Source: CBDCTM01 sp965222005
Lineage (GTDB): Bacteria; Bacteroidota; Bacteroidia; Chitinophagales; Saprospiraceae
Assembly (NCBI GenBank): GCA_965222005.1
Contig: OZ244935.1
Coordinates: 5,084,001 to 5,148,000, forward strand
Reading direction: 5' to 3'
Length of the DNA stretch: 64,000 nt
Below, one piece after another: positions 16,665-24,864 of this stretch (the stretch's first letter is position 1; each line of letters begins with the position of its first letter). A program made the translations under genes and the position numbers. A model generated the notes under the pieces. That model made no database searches. It was not told where the DNA came from and saw only the letters and a program-made list of their open reading frames with translations.

Positions 16665-17397
16665 TATTTGCCAAATAAAGGAATGATACAGAACTTTCTA
16701 TGGTATGCTCGTGGTCAATCAGTATTCTTCGGTAAAAATTAAACCAGGCAATCGTTCTTTCAACTACCCATCGTTTAGCCTGAACAACAAACCCCTTTTT
16801 CCCTTCAGGTCTTATTGGAACTTCAAATTCGATATTCAATTCCTCACAGGCCTGTGCAAAAGTTCCTTTATAAGCTTTGTCACCAATTATTTTTATCAGG
16901 CGGCCCATTTGATGTTGATCCATCTTCAAAAGATGAACACCAGCCGGACTGTCATGCTCATTAGCTGGATGTACCCAAGCTTGCCAAATACGACCCAAGG
17001 TGTCTGTGAGAATTTGACGTTTGCGGCCATTAATCTTTTTATTGCCGTCAATGCCCCGAAACTCATAAATCATGGGAGCCAACTTAACACTCTGAGAATC
17101 AACGATCCCCAAGCTTGGGCTTGACTGCCGATCAAGTTTGTCCCGTTCATATTTATTGAGTGCCAGATTGATTGATTTGATAATTCCTTTTTTTGTCCAG
17201 TTATAAAAGTAATAGTAAACTGCAGACCAGGGGGGAAAAGAACTATCAAGATTTCGCCATTGGGCTCCAGTTCTTGTTATCCAAAGTATGGCATTGAAAA
17301 TATCACGCAAATCAAGTGTGCGTTTTCGTTTGATAGGAAGAAATTCTTTTATAACTTCCCACTGGCCGTCGGTCAGTCGTTCAAATTGGGCGAGCAT
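16624..17397 (-). pseudogene. IS5-type transposase A, C-terminus replaced
   Basis: A 257-residue DDE transposase of the IS5 family (IS427-like). N-terminal LTDGQWEVIKEFLPIKRKRT matches the DUF4096 domain, then the catalytic core: LGIVDSQSVKLAP (Asp), KIIGDKAYKG (Asp) and VVERTIAWFNFYRRIL (Glu). After YLAN the sequence runs into the IS630 end (ILKCAFNNDLTLV); the second copy continues TSMILAKFQSFTE. The loss is only about 13 residues, so activity cannot be excluded. Confidence 0.85.
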
Positions 17398-17473
17398 CTT
17401 TGTAAGTTTTGGTTTACCTACAAGATACTACCGACGGCTATTTATTTCAAAATAAATTCCCAAACAACCTCTT

Positions 17474-17560
17474 AAGAGATTACGTAAACGACTAAAAGAA
17501 GTCGAACAGGAGCGTGACATCTTAAAAAAAGCCTTGGGCATTTTCAGCCGTCAGACTTGA
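17474..17560 (+). pseudogene. IS3 OrfA remnant
   Basis: Only the last codons remain (KRLRKRLKEVEQERDILKKA, then LGIFSRQT), the leucine-zipper end of OrfA. The complete version is 95 residues long in the other copies. Confidence 0.8.
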
Positions 17561-18468
17561 CCAAGCGGTATGACCTGATTGAAGCGTTGTCAAAAGAATA
17601 TCCAGTAAGAAGGCTTTGTAAGATGCTCCAGGTAAGCACAAGTTCTTATTATGCTTATCACAATGGTCAGACCTATCGACCTAGCGATCACAAAACAACT
17701 TTGCTAAAAGAAGTGAAGTCCATATTTGATTTTCATAAGCGGCGTTATGGCAGCAGAAGGATACACTCAGAATTGCAAGACAAAGGTTATGACGTAGGTA
17801 GGCATCAAGTGAGAAGTTTGATGAGAGCACAACAACTGGTTGCGATACAGCCTAAAAGCTTCATTCCCAGGACAACACAGAGTGATCCGTCTTTGTGCAG
17901 GAGTCCGAATATGTTGTTGAGTGAAGATAATTTGCCCACTGCTCCGGACGAAGTGCTGGTAGGTGACATTACCTATTTGCCCAGTATAGCGGAAGGAATA
18001 GACGAATGGTTATACCTAGCCATTTGGATGGACCTGTTCACCAGAAAGATAGTAGGTTGGCATGTAGATGAACATATGGAGGATCTACTGGTCCTAACGG
18101 CTTTGAAAAAAGTGATCTATAATAGAAGTCCGGAAGCACGCCTGATCGTTCACTCGGATGGAGGTGGTCAATATGGTTCGAAGAACTTCAGAAAATTACT
18201 AAGAAGGAACCAATTTCGACAAAGCATGACCCGAAAGGATAACCATTACGATAATGCTTTTGCAGAATCGCTGTTCAGCAGATTTAAAGCTGAGGTTTTA
18301 AGTGAGGGAATCTTTTGGGGCTTAGAAAATGCTCGACTCAGATGTTTTGAGTTTATTGATGGATACTACAACACGATTCGTAAACATTCTTCTCTTGACT
18401 ATCTAAGTCCGAGTCAGTTTGAAGAGCAATATTGGATGGACTTTTTATACCGCAACCGACAGAGATAA
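17557..18468 (+). CDS. IS3 transposase OrfB
   Basis: A 303-residue IS3-family catalytic protein. It carries the HTH_21 region (FHKRRYGSRRIHSELQDKGY) and an rve core with GDITYLPS (Asp), HSDGGGQYGSKNF (Asp) and DNAFAESLFSRFKAE (Glu). It starts with TTG overlapping the OrfA stop by 4 nt and is normally made as an OrfAB fusion by -1 frameshifting. Here orfA is truncated, so it is probably not expressed usefully. Confidence 0.9.
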   Translation: MTKRYDLIEALSKEYPVRRLCKMLQVSTSSYYAYHNGQTYRPSDHKTTLLKEVKSIFDFHKRRYGSRRIHSELQDKGYDVGRHQVRSLMRAQQLVAIQPKSFIPRTTQSDPSLCRSPNMLLSEDNLPTAPDEVLVGDITYLPSIAEGIDEWLYLAIWMDLFTRKIVGWHVDEHMEDLLVLTALKKVIYNRSPEARLIVHSDGGGQYGSKNFRKLLRRNQFRQSMTRKDNHYDNAFAESLFSRFKAEVLSEGIFWGLENARLRCFEFIDGYYNTIRKHSSLDYLSPSQFEEQYWMDFLYRNRQR

Positions 18469-18595
18469 TTTTTGATTTCTATCTTAAAAAAGTGTCCTGA
18501 TAAACCGGACCACGCCAATTTAGGTGTATTTACAAGAGAAAGATACAGACTAGCTCATGAAAAAAGAGCTATTGATAATCAAGGTTCTAGCTAAC

Positions 18596-18602
18596 GTTAG
18601 TC
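18596..18602 (+). other. Remnant attC core (R' GTTAGTC)
   Basis: GTTAGTCAGAATT, as at 638, preceded by CTAAC rather than a clear hairpin arm. It opens the cassette that ends at attC-12, whose R'' (CACTAAC) pairs with GTTAGT. The left part of the site is not recognisable. Confidence 0.45.
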
Positions 18603-18699
18603 AGAATTGAGAAAAAATGAACCAAAAAGGAAAAAAATTGGTAACTTGTAATGAAAAGTTGTTAACAAGACAAATAAAATATGTTAAAATAATTTAAAT

Positions 18700-18939
18700 A
18701 TGAACTCATCAAGTCAAATAGGGAATCTTAACCAGCATCAATTAGAAATTTTGAAGTTATTTTCAAGGGAATTAGATGATAGTGACTTAGTTGAAATTAA
18801 GAGGCTGATAGTCAAGTACTTAGCAAATAAAATAACTAAGATGGCCGACGAGATTTGGGATAAGAACAATTGGACAAATGAAGATATGGAAAGAATATTA
18901 AAGACTCACAAAAGAACTCCATATAATCCTAAAAACTAA
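18700..18939 (+). CDS. Antitoxin partner of a PIN toxin
   Basis: A 79-residue, mostly helical protein (LNQHQLEILKLFSRELDDSD, then KMADEIWDKNNWTNEDMERI). The C-terminal WDKNNWTNEDMERIL segment is the kind of toxin-binding tail seen in Bacteroidota antitoxins located next to PIN-domain genes. The PIN gene starts 6 nt after the stop. No classical DNA-binding fold is obvious. Assignment rests on position and family resemblance. Confidence 0.7.
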   Translation: MNSSSQIGNLNQHQLEILKLFSRELDDSDLVEIKRLIVKYLANKITKMADEIWDKNNWTNEDMERILKTHKRTPYNPKN

Positions 18940-19284
18940 TAAGCCTTGAAAATTGTACTTGACACGAATGTATTACTTGTTTCAATTTCCAGTAAATCAA
19001 GATATCGCCCAATTTTAGATGCTTTTATAAATGAGGAGTATGAACTCTGCGTAACAACAGATATTCTATTCGAATATGAGGAAATAATCAAAGAACATAT
19101 GGGAGATAAGTTTGCAGAGTATGTATTACAATTAATTGAGAATGCTCCAAATGTTAGATGGATAACAACGTATTATAAGTGGAACTTGATAGAATCTGAT
19201 GCAGATGATAATAAATTTGTAGATTGTGCAATTGCTTGTGATGCAAAATATTTAGTAAGCGATGATAAACACTTCAATGTTCTT

Positions 19285-20197
19285 GAAGTGATTTAAAGTT
19301 TTCATGAAAAATCGGAAAAGACTACGGAACTTGTAGAATTACCACACCCTACAAAATATCCGTAGCCATGATTCGAATCTTAGACAAAGATAGCATTGTT
19401 AAATATATTTTACCTCATTTAAGTTTACCCGAAAGAGGGGGAACAAATACAAATTTGTGGGAGATCGTAAACGCCATATTATATAAATTCAAAACAGGAG
19501 TTCAGTGGCATTTACTTCCTGTTAAGTCCTTGATTTACAAAGCGAAAATAAAGTTTGGTGCGGTATATCACCACTTTCGAAAATGGGTTAAAGATGGATC
19601 TTGGCAAGCTGCTCAAAATGGTATAATTGAAGAGTATAAGCATATTTTAGACTTGAGTATTGGACAATTTGATGGTACCCATAGCCCTGCAAAACGAGGT
19701 GGAGATCAGGTTGCTTATCAAAGTCGAAAGAAAAGCAAAACCACCAATACTTTATGGTTAACAGATACACAAGGACTAGCGGTGGGTTTTACCCTTCCTT
19801 TGGCTGGCAATCACAATGATATTTTTGATTGTGAAAAACGCTTAAATTATTTGGTGCAACAGCTTAAAAAAAGCAAAATAAGTGTTGACGGATTGTTTGT
19901 AAATGCAGATGCAGGATTTGATAGTGAAGCCTTTAGACTAGCTTGTGAGCGAGTTGGAATTATCCTAAATGCACCTCGTAATCGGCGCAGAACCAAACAC
20001 TTAGCTGATGATGACACTTACTTTGATGAACTCATGTATGACCAACGATATGTCGTAGAAAGAACCAATGCTTGGATGGACAGTTATCGAACTTTACTCG
20101 TGAGACAAGATACTTCTCTTGGCAGTTGGGTGGCTTGGCATCATTTATTTTGTGTCAAACAGTGGATCGATTATTTGACAAAGCTTTAAATCACTTG
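19285..20197 (+). mobile_element. IS5-type element B (913 bp) inside the PIN toxin
   Basis: The ends GAAGTGATTTAAAG and CTTTAAATCACTTG are near-perfect inverted repeats. CTT is found at both borders (19282-19284 and 20198-20200) and excision restores a PIN reading frame (HFNVL-DKIPFP). It is unrelated in sequence to IS5-type element A. Confidence 0.82.
19368..20189 (+). CDS. IS5-type transposase B
   Basis: A 273-residue DDE transposase. N-terminal DUF4096-like region (NLWEIVNAILYKFKTGVQWH), then GQFDGTHSPAKRGG (Asp), LFVNADAGFDSEAF (Asp) and VVERTNAWMDSYRTLL (Glu). It is complete and probably active. The AT-rich left leader (19285-19367) would hold its promoter. Confidence 0.9.
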   Translation: MIRILDKDSIVKYILPHLSLPERGGTNTNLWEIVNAILYKFKTGVQWHLLPVKSLIYKAKIKFGAVYHHFRKWVKDGSWQAAQNGIIEEYKHILDLSIGQFDGTHSPAKRGGDQVAYQSRKKSKTTNTLWLTDTQGLAVGFTLPLAGNHNDIFDCEKRLNYLVQQLKKSKISVDGLFVNADAGFDSEAFRLACERVGIILNAPRNRRRTKHLADDDTYFDELMYDQRYVVERTNAWMDSYRTLLVRQDTSLGSWVAWHHLFCVKQWIDYLTKL

Positions 20198-20278
20198 CTT
20201 GATAAAATTCCATTTCCAAAAGTAGAGGTTATAAAAGCAAAAGAATTCAAAGAAATAATTGAGAAAAAAGAAAACGAC

Positions 20279-20372
20279 CACTAACAATGTGCAAAACGGC
20301 AATAGCTGGCAGTTCAACCGATACTCAAACCCAACGCTCCGCCAGCTACTGCGTTTGCACTCGCCGTTGGGT
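20279..20372 (+). other. attC-12 integron recombination site
   Basis: R'' CACTAAC, R' GTTGGGT. The outer stem is GTGCAAAACGG with TGCGTTTGCAC and the inner stem TAGCTGGC with GCCAGCTA, with a loop of about 32 nt. It overlaps the stop codon of the PIN gene. This is the last recognisable site of the array. Confidence 0.85.
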
Positions 20373-20387
20373 AGCCATAGGTACGAA

Positions 20388-20428
20388 CAACAGACATAGG
20401 TGACAGAGTTCAACAGACATAGGTGACA
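20388..20428 (+). repeat. Two direct repeats at the left end of an IS481 element
   Basis: CAACAGACATAGGTGACA is present at 20388-20405 and 20411-20428, 5 nt apart. Such tandem motifs near the end of an element are probable transposase-binding sites. A matching right end was not found. Confidence 0.6.
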
Positions 20429-20463
20429 CTTTTAAAAAGGCATAAATTGCATAATAAAATGCT

Positions 20464-21666
20464 ATGCCTTGGAAAAACAACACACCTATGGATCAAAAAA
20501 TTGCTTTTATTCGCGAATGGGAAAGCGGACAATTTTATTTTAATAGCTTGTGCGAAGCTTATTGCATCAGTAGAAAAACTGGCTATAAAATTATTAATAG
20601 ATATAAAGAAAATGGTATCCACCATTTAGCTGATCGATCTCGTAAACCTTTAAATAGTCCTGATTCAACTGATCAAAACATTATTGATGAAATAAAATTC
20701 TGGAGAGGTAAAAAAAATTGGGGTGCTAAAAAAATCAGAATTAAAGTCATTGAAAAATTTGATGAAAATTTAGTCCCCAGTGTAACTACTATTCACAATA
20801 TTTTAATCAGACAAGGCTTAGTTACACCCAAAAAGAGAAGAAGAAAAATCGAACCCTCCTACCCCGTTTTCGATCCTCAGCAATGTAACGAAATTTGGTC
20901 CGCTGATTATAAAGGTTCCTTTTTACTCGGTAATAAAAAACGATGCTTTCCTTTGACTATTTGCGATTCCTGTTCTCGATTTATTTTCGATATTCAAGGC
21001 CAGTATAATGAAAATACCAAAAATGTAATCTCTGTCCTCAAAAAAGTTTTTAAGCAATATGGAAAACCAAAATACTTCCATACGGACAATGGGAGTGCTT
21101 TTGCGTCCATTCAAAGCCCTGCAGGATATGGATATTTGTCCTACTGGCTTTTGGATCATGGCATCCAACCTGTGTTTTCCGATCCAGGCAGACCTGACCA
21201 AAATGGACGTCACGAGCGTATGCATAAAGATCTTAAAGCTCGTTGTTGTAAACCTCCTGCTCATAATCTCAGAAGTCAGAACAGACGAATGAATGCCTTT
21301 GTTAAGGAATATAATTTTGAACGACCTCACCAAAAATTAGATATGAAAACGCCCGGTAAAGTTCATCAGTTATCCAATAGAGAATGGTCTGATAAAATAG
21401 ATCCAATAGAATACGATTCCGATTTGATGGTCAAGAAAGTTACTGCAAGTGGAGCCATCAGATGGGGTGCTTACGAATGGGTGAATATTAGCAGATGTCT
21501 CATCGGTAAATATGTCGGAATTAAAAAATTAGGGAATAGAATTTATCAAGTATTCTATAGAAATTATCCTTTGGGATATTTTAAAGAAGGCCAACAAGTT
21601 CAAAAGGGTAAATATCATTTATTAGATTCTGATAAAGATATGAACGGAAGGCGTCGGGGGGGGTAA
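20464..21666 (+). CDS. IS481-family transposase
   Basis: A 400-residue integrase-core protein. An N-terminal helix-turn-helix (FNSLCEAYCISRKTGYKIIN) and HTH_29-like DRSRKPLNSP are followed by the rve domain: IWSADYKGSFLLG (Asp), FHTDNGSAFAS (Asp) and GRPDQNGRHERMHKDLKARC (Glu), and an integrase core-3 part ending in FERPHQKLDMKTP. The last 80 residues form a beta-rich tail. IS481 proteins are usually 300-400 residues, so it is complete. The end RRRGG lies in a G-run that may hide a small frameshift. Confidence 0.85.
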   Translation: MPWKNNTPMDQKIAFIREWESGQFYFNSLCEAYCISRKTGYKIINRYKENGIHHLADRSRKPLNSPDSTDQNIIDEIKFWRGKKNWGAKKIRIKVIEKFDENLVPSVTTIHNILIRQGLVTPKKRRRKIEPSYPVFDPQQCNEIWSADYKGSFLLGNKKRCFPLTICDSCSRFIFDIQGQYNENTKNVISVLKKVFKQYGKPKYFHTDNGSAFASIQSPAGYGYLSYWLLDHGIQPVFSDPGRPDQNGRHERMHKDLKARCCKPPAHNLRSQNRRMNAFVKEYNFERPHQKLDMKTPGKVHQLSNREWSDKIDPIEYDSDLMVKKVTASGAIRWGAYEWVNISRCLIGKYVGIKKLGNRIYQVFYRNYPLGYFKEGQQVQKGKYHLLDSDKDMNGRRRGG

Positions 21667-21677
21667 ATTAAAATCGC

Positions 21678-21720
21678 AGCAGCCCTGGCTGTTCCGCTAC
21701 GCTCCACAGCCAGGGCTGCT
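21678..21720. other. Perfect 15-bp inverted repeat
   Basis: AGCAGCCCTGGCTGT and ACAGCCAGGGCTGCT are separated by 13 nt. It lies between the IS481 transposase and the IS110 fragment and has no T-run on either side. It may be an IS end structure or a repeat-type hairpin. Confidence 0.6.
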
Positions 21721-21762
21721 CTGGAAGAAAAGTATTATATTTATGAATAAAAAGTGTAACCC

Positions 21763-22643
21763 ATGTCTATTGAACTGTGTGTACGATGTCTGTTGCACCC
21801 CGTAGTTGGTAAAAGTGGTAGAGCGATTATCGAAGCGATTATTTCGGGAGAAAGAGATGCGGAAAAATTAGCTAATAAGATCGATTATCGGGTTAGAAAA
21901 ACCCGAGCCGAAGTCATTAAAGCATTGACAGGTGATTGGCGAGATAGCTATGTTTTTGAACTCAAACAAAGTTATGAGCTATATCTGTTTTTTCACCAGC
22001 AAATAGCTGATTGCGACCGTCAGATGGAATTAGTACTGGAGAAGATGGTTACATTCCTACCAACTAACCGGCAAGCAGAAGTGAAAATATTTGAGCCGCA
22101 AAAAAAAAACGCATCAATAAGAATGCACCCAAGTTCAACATTGAAAAATTGGCCTATGCTGTATTTGGGGTGGATTTGAGTGAAATCGATGGGGTCGGAC
22201 GGAGTACTTTGCTCACATTAGTGGCAGAATTAGGGGATAATTTTGACCAATTTAAATCTTCAGCTGCTTTTGCTTCATGGACAGCTTTAGCACCCAATAA
22301 TAAAGTAAGTGGAGGCAAAGTCATCAGTCGCTATACCCCAAAGCAAAGTAACCCTGTTGCAAATGCATTGAAAAAGGCAGCCAATGTAATTGGGAATTTG
22401 AAAAGTGGGGCACTCAACCAGTTCTTTAAACGAATAGCTTATAAAAAAGGAAGGGTGCATGCCATCACTGCAACTGCCAGGAAATTGGCGGTTATTATTT
22501 GGAATATGGTGACCAAAAAAGAGGCTTTCAATTATTTACCTGACCAAATCTATTCGGAAAAAATCAGGGCACATAAAGTCAAACATATTCGAAGACAATT
22601 AAAGCTGCACAACATCGCCATAGAAGAATTGACAGATTTGTAA
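21763..22643 (+). pseudogene. IS110-family transposase, 5' truncated and frameshifted
   Basis: The first frame (21763-22179) holds the central part (GKSGRAIIEAIISGERDAEK); the N-terminal DEDD domain is missing. The second frame ends at 22643 and carries the Transposase_20 half with EIDGVGRSTLLTLVAELG, FASWTALAPNNKVSGGK and the TPKQSN segment. The frames meet at a run of ten A (22100-22109): reading across it in the second frame gives KKRINKNAPKFNIEKLAYAV, which matches HKRNNKNAP in the IS110 at the window start. Confidence 0.85.
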
Positions 22644-22759
22644 AGCATTGAAAAAGAGGTAGTTGTGGGCTGTTATATAAAATCGGAAAGGCATAGTTTG
22701 AATTTTGACATCGAAAGATTGTTTTTTCTGGAAAGGCTGACTGCGCCATCGCAGACATA

Positions 22760-23227
22760 TTAAAAATTCAAGGGCACATTCTTGACAAAGGCCGTCTCAA
22801 AACTGATGGTGGTATTGGTACCTTCCACGCCATCGATGGTTTCGATCTTTTCATAGAGAATATCACGCAGGTGGCGATTGTTGCGGGCGTAGATGCGCAC
22901 CAGCAAATCGTAGCGCCCGGCGATATTGACACACTCCACAATTTCGGGTATTTTTTTTAGCTCGGCTTCCACCGTCAGATGCTTGTTGGAATTGGCAAGC
23001 ATAATCTGGGTGTAGGCGGCTGTTTGGTAGCCCAGCCGCCAGGGGTCCAGCCGGTAGGTAGCTTTCAACAGGATGCCCGCTTCTTTAAGTTTTTTGATGC
23101 GCTGATGGATCAACGTATTGGAAACTTTGAGCTTTTTGGATAGCTGGACAAAGGGCATCCGCGCATCGGATGTCAATTCATTCAGGATACGAATATCGAT
23201 TGGGTCAAGTTGATTTTTGGCGTCCAT
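22760..23227 (-). CDS. Lrp/AsnC family transcriptional regulator
   Basis: A 155-residue regulator. The N-terminal winged helix-turn-helix (LDPIDIRILNELTSDARMPF, KKLKVSNTLIHQRIKKLKEA) binds DNA and the C-terminal RAM/ACT-like domain (GRYDLLVRIYARNNRHLRDI) senses small effectors and drives oligomer formation. It is intact and divergent from the marC gene, 143 bp apart. Ligand and targets cannot be told from sequence. Confidence 0.92.
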   Translation of the reverse strand: MDAKNQLDPIDIRILNELTSDARMPFVQLSKKLKVSNTLIHQRIKKLKEAGILLKATYRLDPWRLGYQTAAYTQIMLANSNKHLTVEAELKKIPEIVECVNIAGRYDLLVRIYARNNRHLRDILYEKIETIDGVEGTNTTISFETAFVKNVPLNF

Positions 23228-23296
23228 TCAGAAATGCTATTTTTTCAGATTTGACACTTTTTACGTAAAAAATTACATTTATTGACTCTGTATGCA

Positions 23297-23304
23297 CAAA
23301 TGTA
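23297..23304 (-). promoter_or_regulatory. Candidate -7 promoter element of the Lrp/AsnC gene
   Basis: TACATTTG on the minus strand is an exact TAnnTTTG match, about 70 nt upstream of the start codon. A -33 TTG at the expected distance is not evident. Confidence 0.4.
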
Positions 23305-23370
23305 AAACATTTCTTCAAAAATAGCATTTAATTTGAGTTATAATTAAATACACCTTAAAACACTGAAATC

Positions 23371-23940
23371 ATGAACATTGCAGCCATTTTATCCGTTAGC
23401 CTGATCCTTTTTTCAGTAATTGATATCATTGGTTCCTTGCCAATACTTATCAATATGAAGCGCGATCGAGTGGAGATCAAGCCTGCTGTGGCCACCCTTA
23501 CAGCCGGCCTCATCATGCTCTGTTTTCTATTTTTCGGCACCGCCATGCTGGGCCTGTTTGGTCTTGAAGTCAGTTCCTTCGCGCTGGCCGGTTCGCTCAT
23601 CATCTTCTTCATCGGCCTGGAGATGACACTCGGTATCCGCTTTTTCCGCTACCAGCAAGGGGACGAGCCAGGATCGGGCAGCATCGTTCCGGTAGCCTTT
23701 CCGCTACTTGCCGGAGCGGGTACGCTTACCACCATTATCAGTTTAAAGGCTGAGTTTGACACCAGCAGTATCCTTGTCGGCATCGTCATCAATTTGCTCA
23801 TTATCTATGGTATCCTCATGTCCACCGATTGGCTATCGCGCAAAATATCGCCGCAAGTTTCGGATACACTCCGCAAAGTGTTTGGGATACTTTTGATTGC
23901 AATCGCCATTCAAATGGCGCGGGAGTATTTGTTGGGATAG
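23371..23940 (+). CDS. MarC family integral membrane protein
   Basis: A 189-residue polytopic inner-membrane protein with about six hydrophobic helices, beginning AAILSVSLILFSVIDIIGSL and containing the family motif near FPLLAGAGTLTTIISL. MarC proteins (UPF0056) have no settled function; the early link to antibiotic resistance was not confirmed. The length is slightly short of the usual 200-220 but both halves are present. Confidence 0.9.
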   Translation: MNIAAILSVSLILFSVIDIIGSLPILINMKRDRVEIKPAVATLTAGLIMLCFLFFGTAMLGLFGLEVSSFALAGSLIIFFIGLEMTLGIRFFRYQQGDEPGSGSIVPVAFPLLAGAGTLTTIISLKAEFDTSSILVGIVINLLIIYGILMSTDWLSRKISPQVSDTLRKVFGILLIAIAIQMAREYLLG

Positions 23941-23970
23941 AAGAATCAGAAAATCTGTGCGTCTGGCGAT

Positions 23971-24726
23971 CTACAAACTAAGCGCTATCGCCGAAAACAG
24001 GAGGATGAGTGTAAAAAAAGCCAACAGCCCGACCAGGCCAATAACAATGGCTTTAAGCAGGGTAACACCGAAACCTTCTCCGAAGCTGCGGTTAAAAATG
24101 TAGGTGTTATACAATACGCCGATCAAAAAATTGACCAGCATAAACAGGCCAATGTGAGGAACAAAGTAGCAAAGCAAGAGACTAAAACACCCCAGCAAGG
24201 CCTGCTGCCCCATAGCAAATGCATTGAGGATGAGATGCTCGGCATAATTTTGACCATGCTTTTTAAACAACCAGCGGCTCATCCCGCTATTTACGGGAAT
24301 CAGCAAAAGGATGAGCAGATTGAACCAGCTGTCCAAACGTTGGTCGGCCTCAGCAAGTTCACTACTGCCGTAAGCCGACTCCACTATTTCCGGCTGCAAT
24401 CCGGCCTGCAGGAGGTCGTCAATACCGAGCCAAAAGTTAAGCAAAATGTTGATGGCTGTCCAGATCAATACATAGCGGAAGGGGTTGTAATAGTTAATTG
24501 TACTGCCTTGCCAATATGCTTTGATGAGCCTGCCAGGTTGGTCAAACAGCCTCTTTACCGTAAATAAAAATCCCTTCTCGATATTGGTGAGCTGATTGAC
24601 AAACTGCCTAAATAATACAGGCACTGTCCACCGCGTTGCGATCCGCTGTTGACCGCACTGATAGCAATATGACCCTTGCAGCAAGACCTGGCAGTTTGCA
24701 CAATGTGTATGTTGCGTGGGGCTCAT
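23971..24726 (-). CDS. DUF3667 membrane protein
   Basis: A 251-residue protein with an N-terminal zinc-ribbon-like pair (CANC ... CYQCGQ) and a DUF3667 region (NIEKGFLFTVKRLFDQPGRL and IKAYWQGSTINYYNPFRYVL), followed by four or five transmembrane helices. The family is widespread in Bacteroidota and has no known function. It lies downstream of a small gene and the superoxide dismutase on the same strand. Confidence 0.85.
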   Translation of the reverse strand: MSPTQHTHCANCQVLLQGSYCYQCGQQRIATRWTVPVLFRQFVNQLTNIEKGFLFTVKRLFDQPGRLIKAYWQGSTINYYNPFRYVLIWTAINILLNFWLGIDDLLQAGLQPEIVESAYGSSELAEADQRLDSWFNLLILLLIPVNSGMSRWLFKKHGQNYAEHLILNAFAMGQQALLGCFSLLLCYFVPHIGLFMLVNFLIGVLYNTYIFNRSFGEGFGVTLLKAIVIGLVGLLAFFTLILLFSAIALSL

Positions 24727-24742
24727 GCGCTATACATACCGC

Positions 24743-24838
24743 TCATTTATTATCCTTTCTACCCATGAAAAAGGAAAGCAATTTTTTGATGAATCTCAGA
24801 AAGGCAGATTCTTCCTTTTGTTGATCTTTATCGGCCAT
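24743..24838 (-). CDS. Possible 31-residue small protein
   Basis: Reads MADKDQQKEESAFLRFIKKL and ends MGRKDNK, a charged N-terminus followed by a short amphipathic helix. It lies between the superoxide dismutase and the DUF3667 gene on the same strand, 16 nt before the latter. No homologue is known to me. Confidence 0.35.
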   Translation of the reverse strand: MADKDQQKEESAFLRFIKKLLSFFMGRKDNK

Positions 24839-24864
24839 GGTATTTGTTTTGATTGCTTTATCTC

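Larger units (their letters stand above)
15488..17471 (-). mobile_element. IS5-type element A, copy 1 (carries IS630)
   Basis: The ends are GAACGTGTTTGGGAATTTTA at 15488 and the inverted TAAATTCCCAAACAACCTC at 17471. Removing the IS630 and one TA leaves 865 bp, exactly the net length of the second copy at 25880-32615. The left flank is the cassette gene at 14775, the right flank a truncated IS3; TAA occurs on the left but not in matching phase on the right, so recombination after insertion is likely. Confidence 0.8.
17472..18517 (+). mobile_element. IS3-family element, copy 3 (5' truncated)
   Basis: Right end GACCACGCCA equals the inverse of the left end TGGCGTGGTC of the two full copies at 26108 and 30042. 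The left part of the element, with most of orfA, is missing; the break is at the IS5 end (17471). The remaining orfB protein is identical to those of the other copies. Confidence 0.88.
18946..20284 (+). pseudogene. PIN-domain toxin interrupted near its C-terminus by an IS
   Basis: The first part (18946-19284, TTG start) reads KIVLDTNVLLVSISSKSRYR with the first catalytic Asp, TTDILFEYEEIIKEH with acidic Glu, and ESDADDNKFVDCAIACDA with the PIN acidic cluster, then SDDKHFNVL. Reading resumes after the IS at 20201 as DKIPFPKVEVIKAKEFKEII and stops at 20284 inside the R'' box of attC-12. PIN toxins are ribonucleases. The interrupted form still contains all catalytic residues and now ends HFNVLEVI, so a shortened protein of about 116 residues could be made. 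Confidence 0.85.
638..20372 (+). mobile_element. Integron gene-cassette array without integrase (CALIN-like)
   Basis: Twelve complete attC-like sites and two remnant cores, all in one orientation, punctuate this AT-rich segment. Each complete site reads R''(xxxxAAC), a 3-nt spacer, a hairpin with mismatches, a 5-nt spacer ending in C (or A/C), and R'(GTTxxxx). Genes lie on the + strand and stop just before an R'' box. The 5' end of most cassettes is complementary to the R'' box at its own 3' end (GTTGTGTGTA with TACACACAAC, GTTGGGCGCT with AGCGCCCAAC, GTTCTGTGGC with GCCACAGAAC), the signature of cassettes that were once circles. No tyrosine recombinase is encoded in the window; an integrase could lie to the left. 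Several insertion sequences have broken the array. The integron reading is inference from site architecture. Confidence 0.85.

Noticed and set aside
638..20372. CRISPR array
   Set aside because: The repeated hairpins are 66-125 bp, differ in sequence, and are spaced by whole genes, not by short regular spacers.
638..20372. Integron integrase gene within the window
   Set aside because: No frame shows tyrosine-recombinase motifs; all recombinase-type proteins here are DDE or IS110 transposases.
24154..24567. A 137-codon + strand frame opposite the DUF3667 gene
   Set aside because: Shadow frame; the minus strand encodes the recognisable DUF3667 protein.
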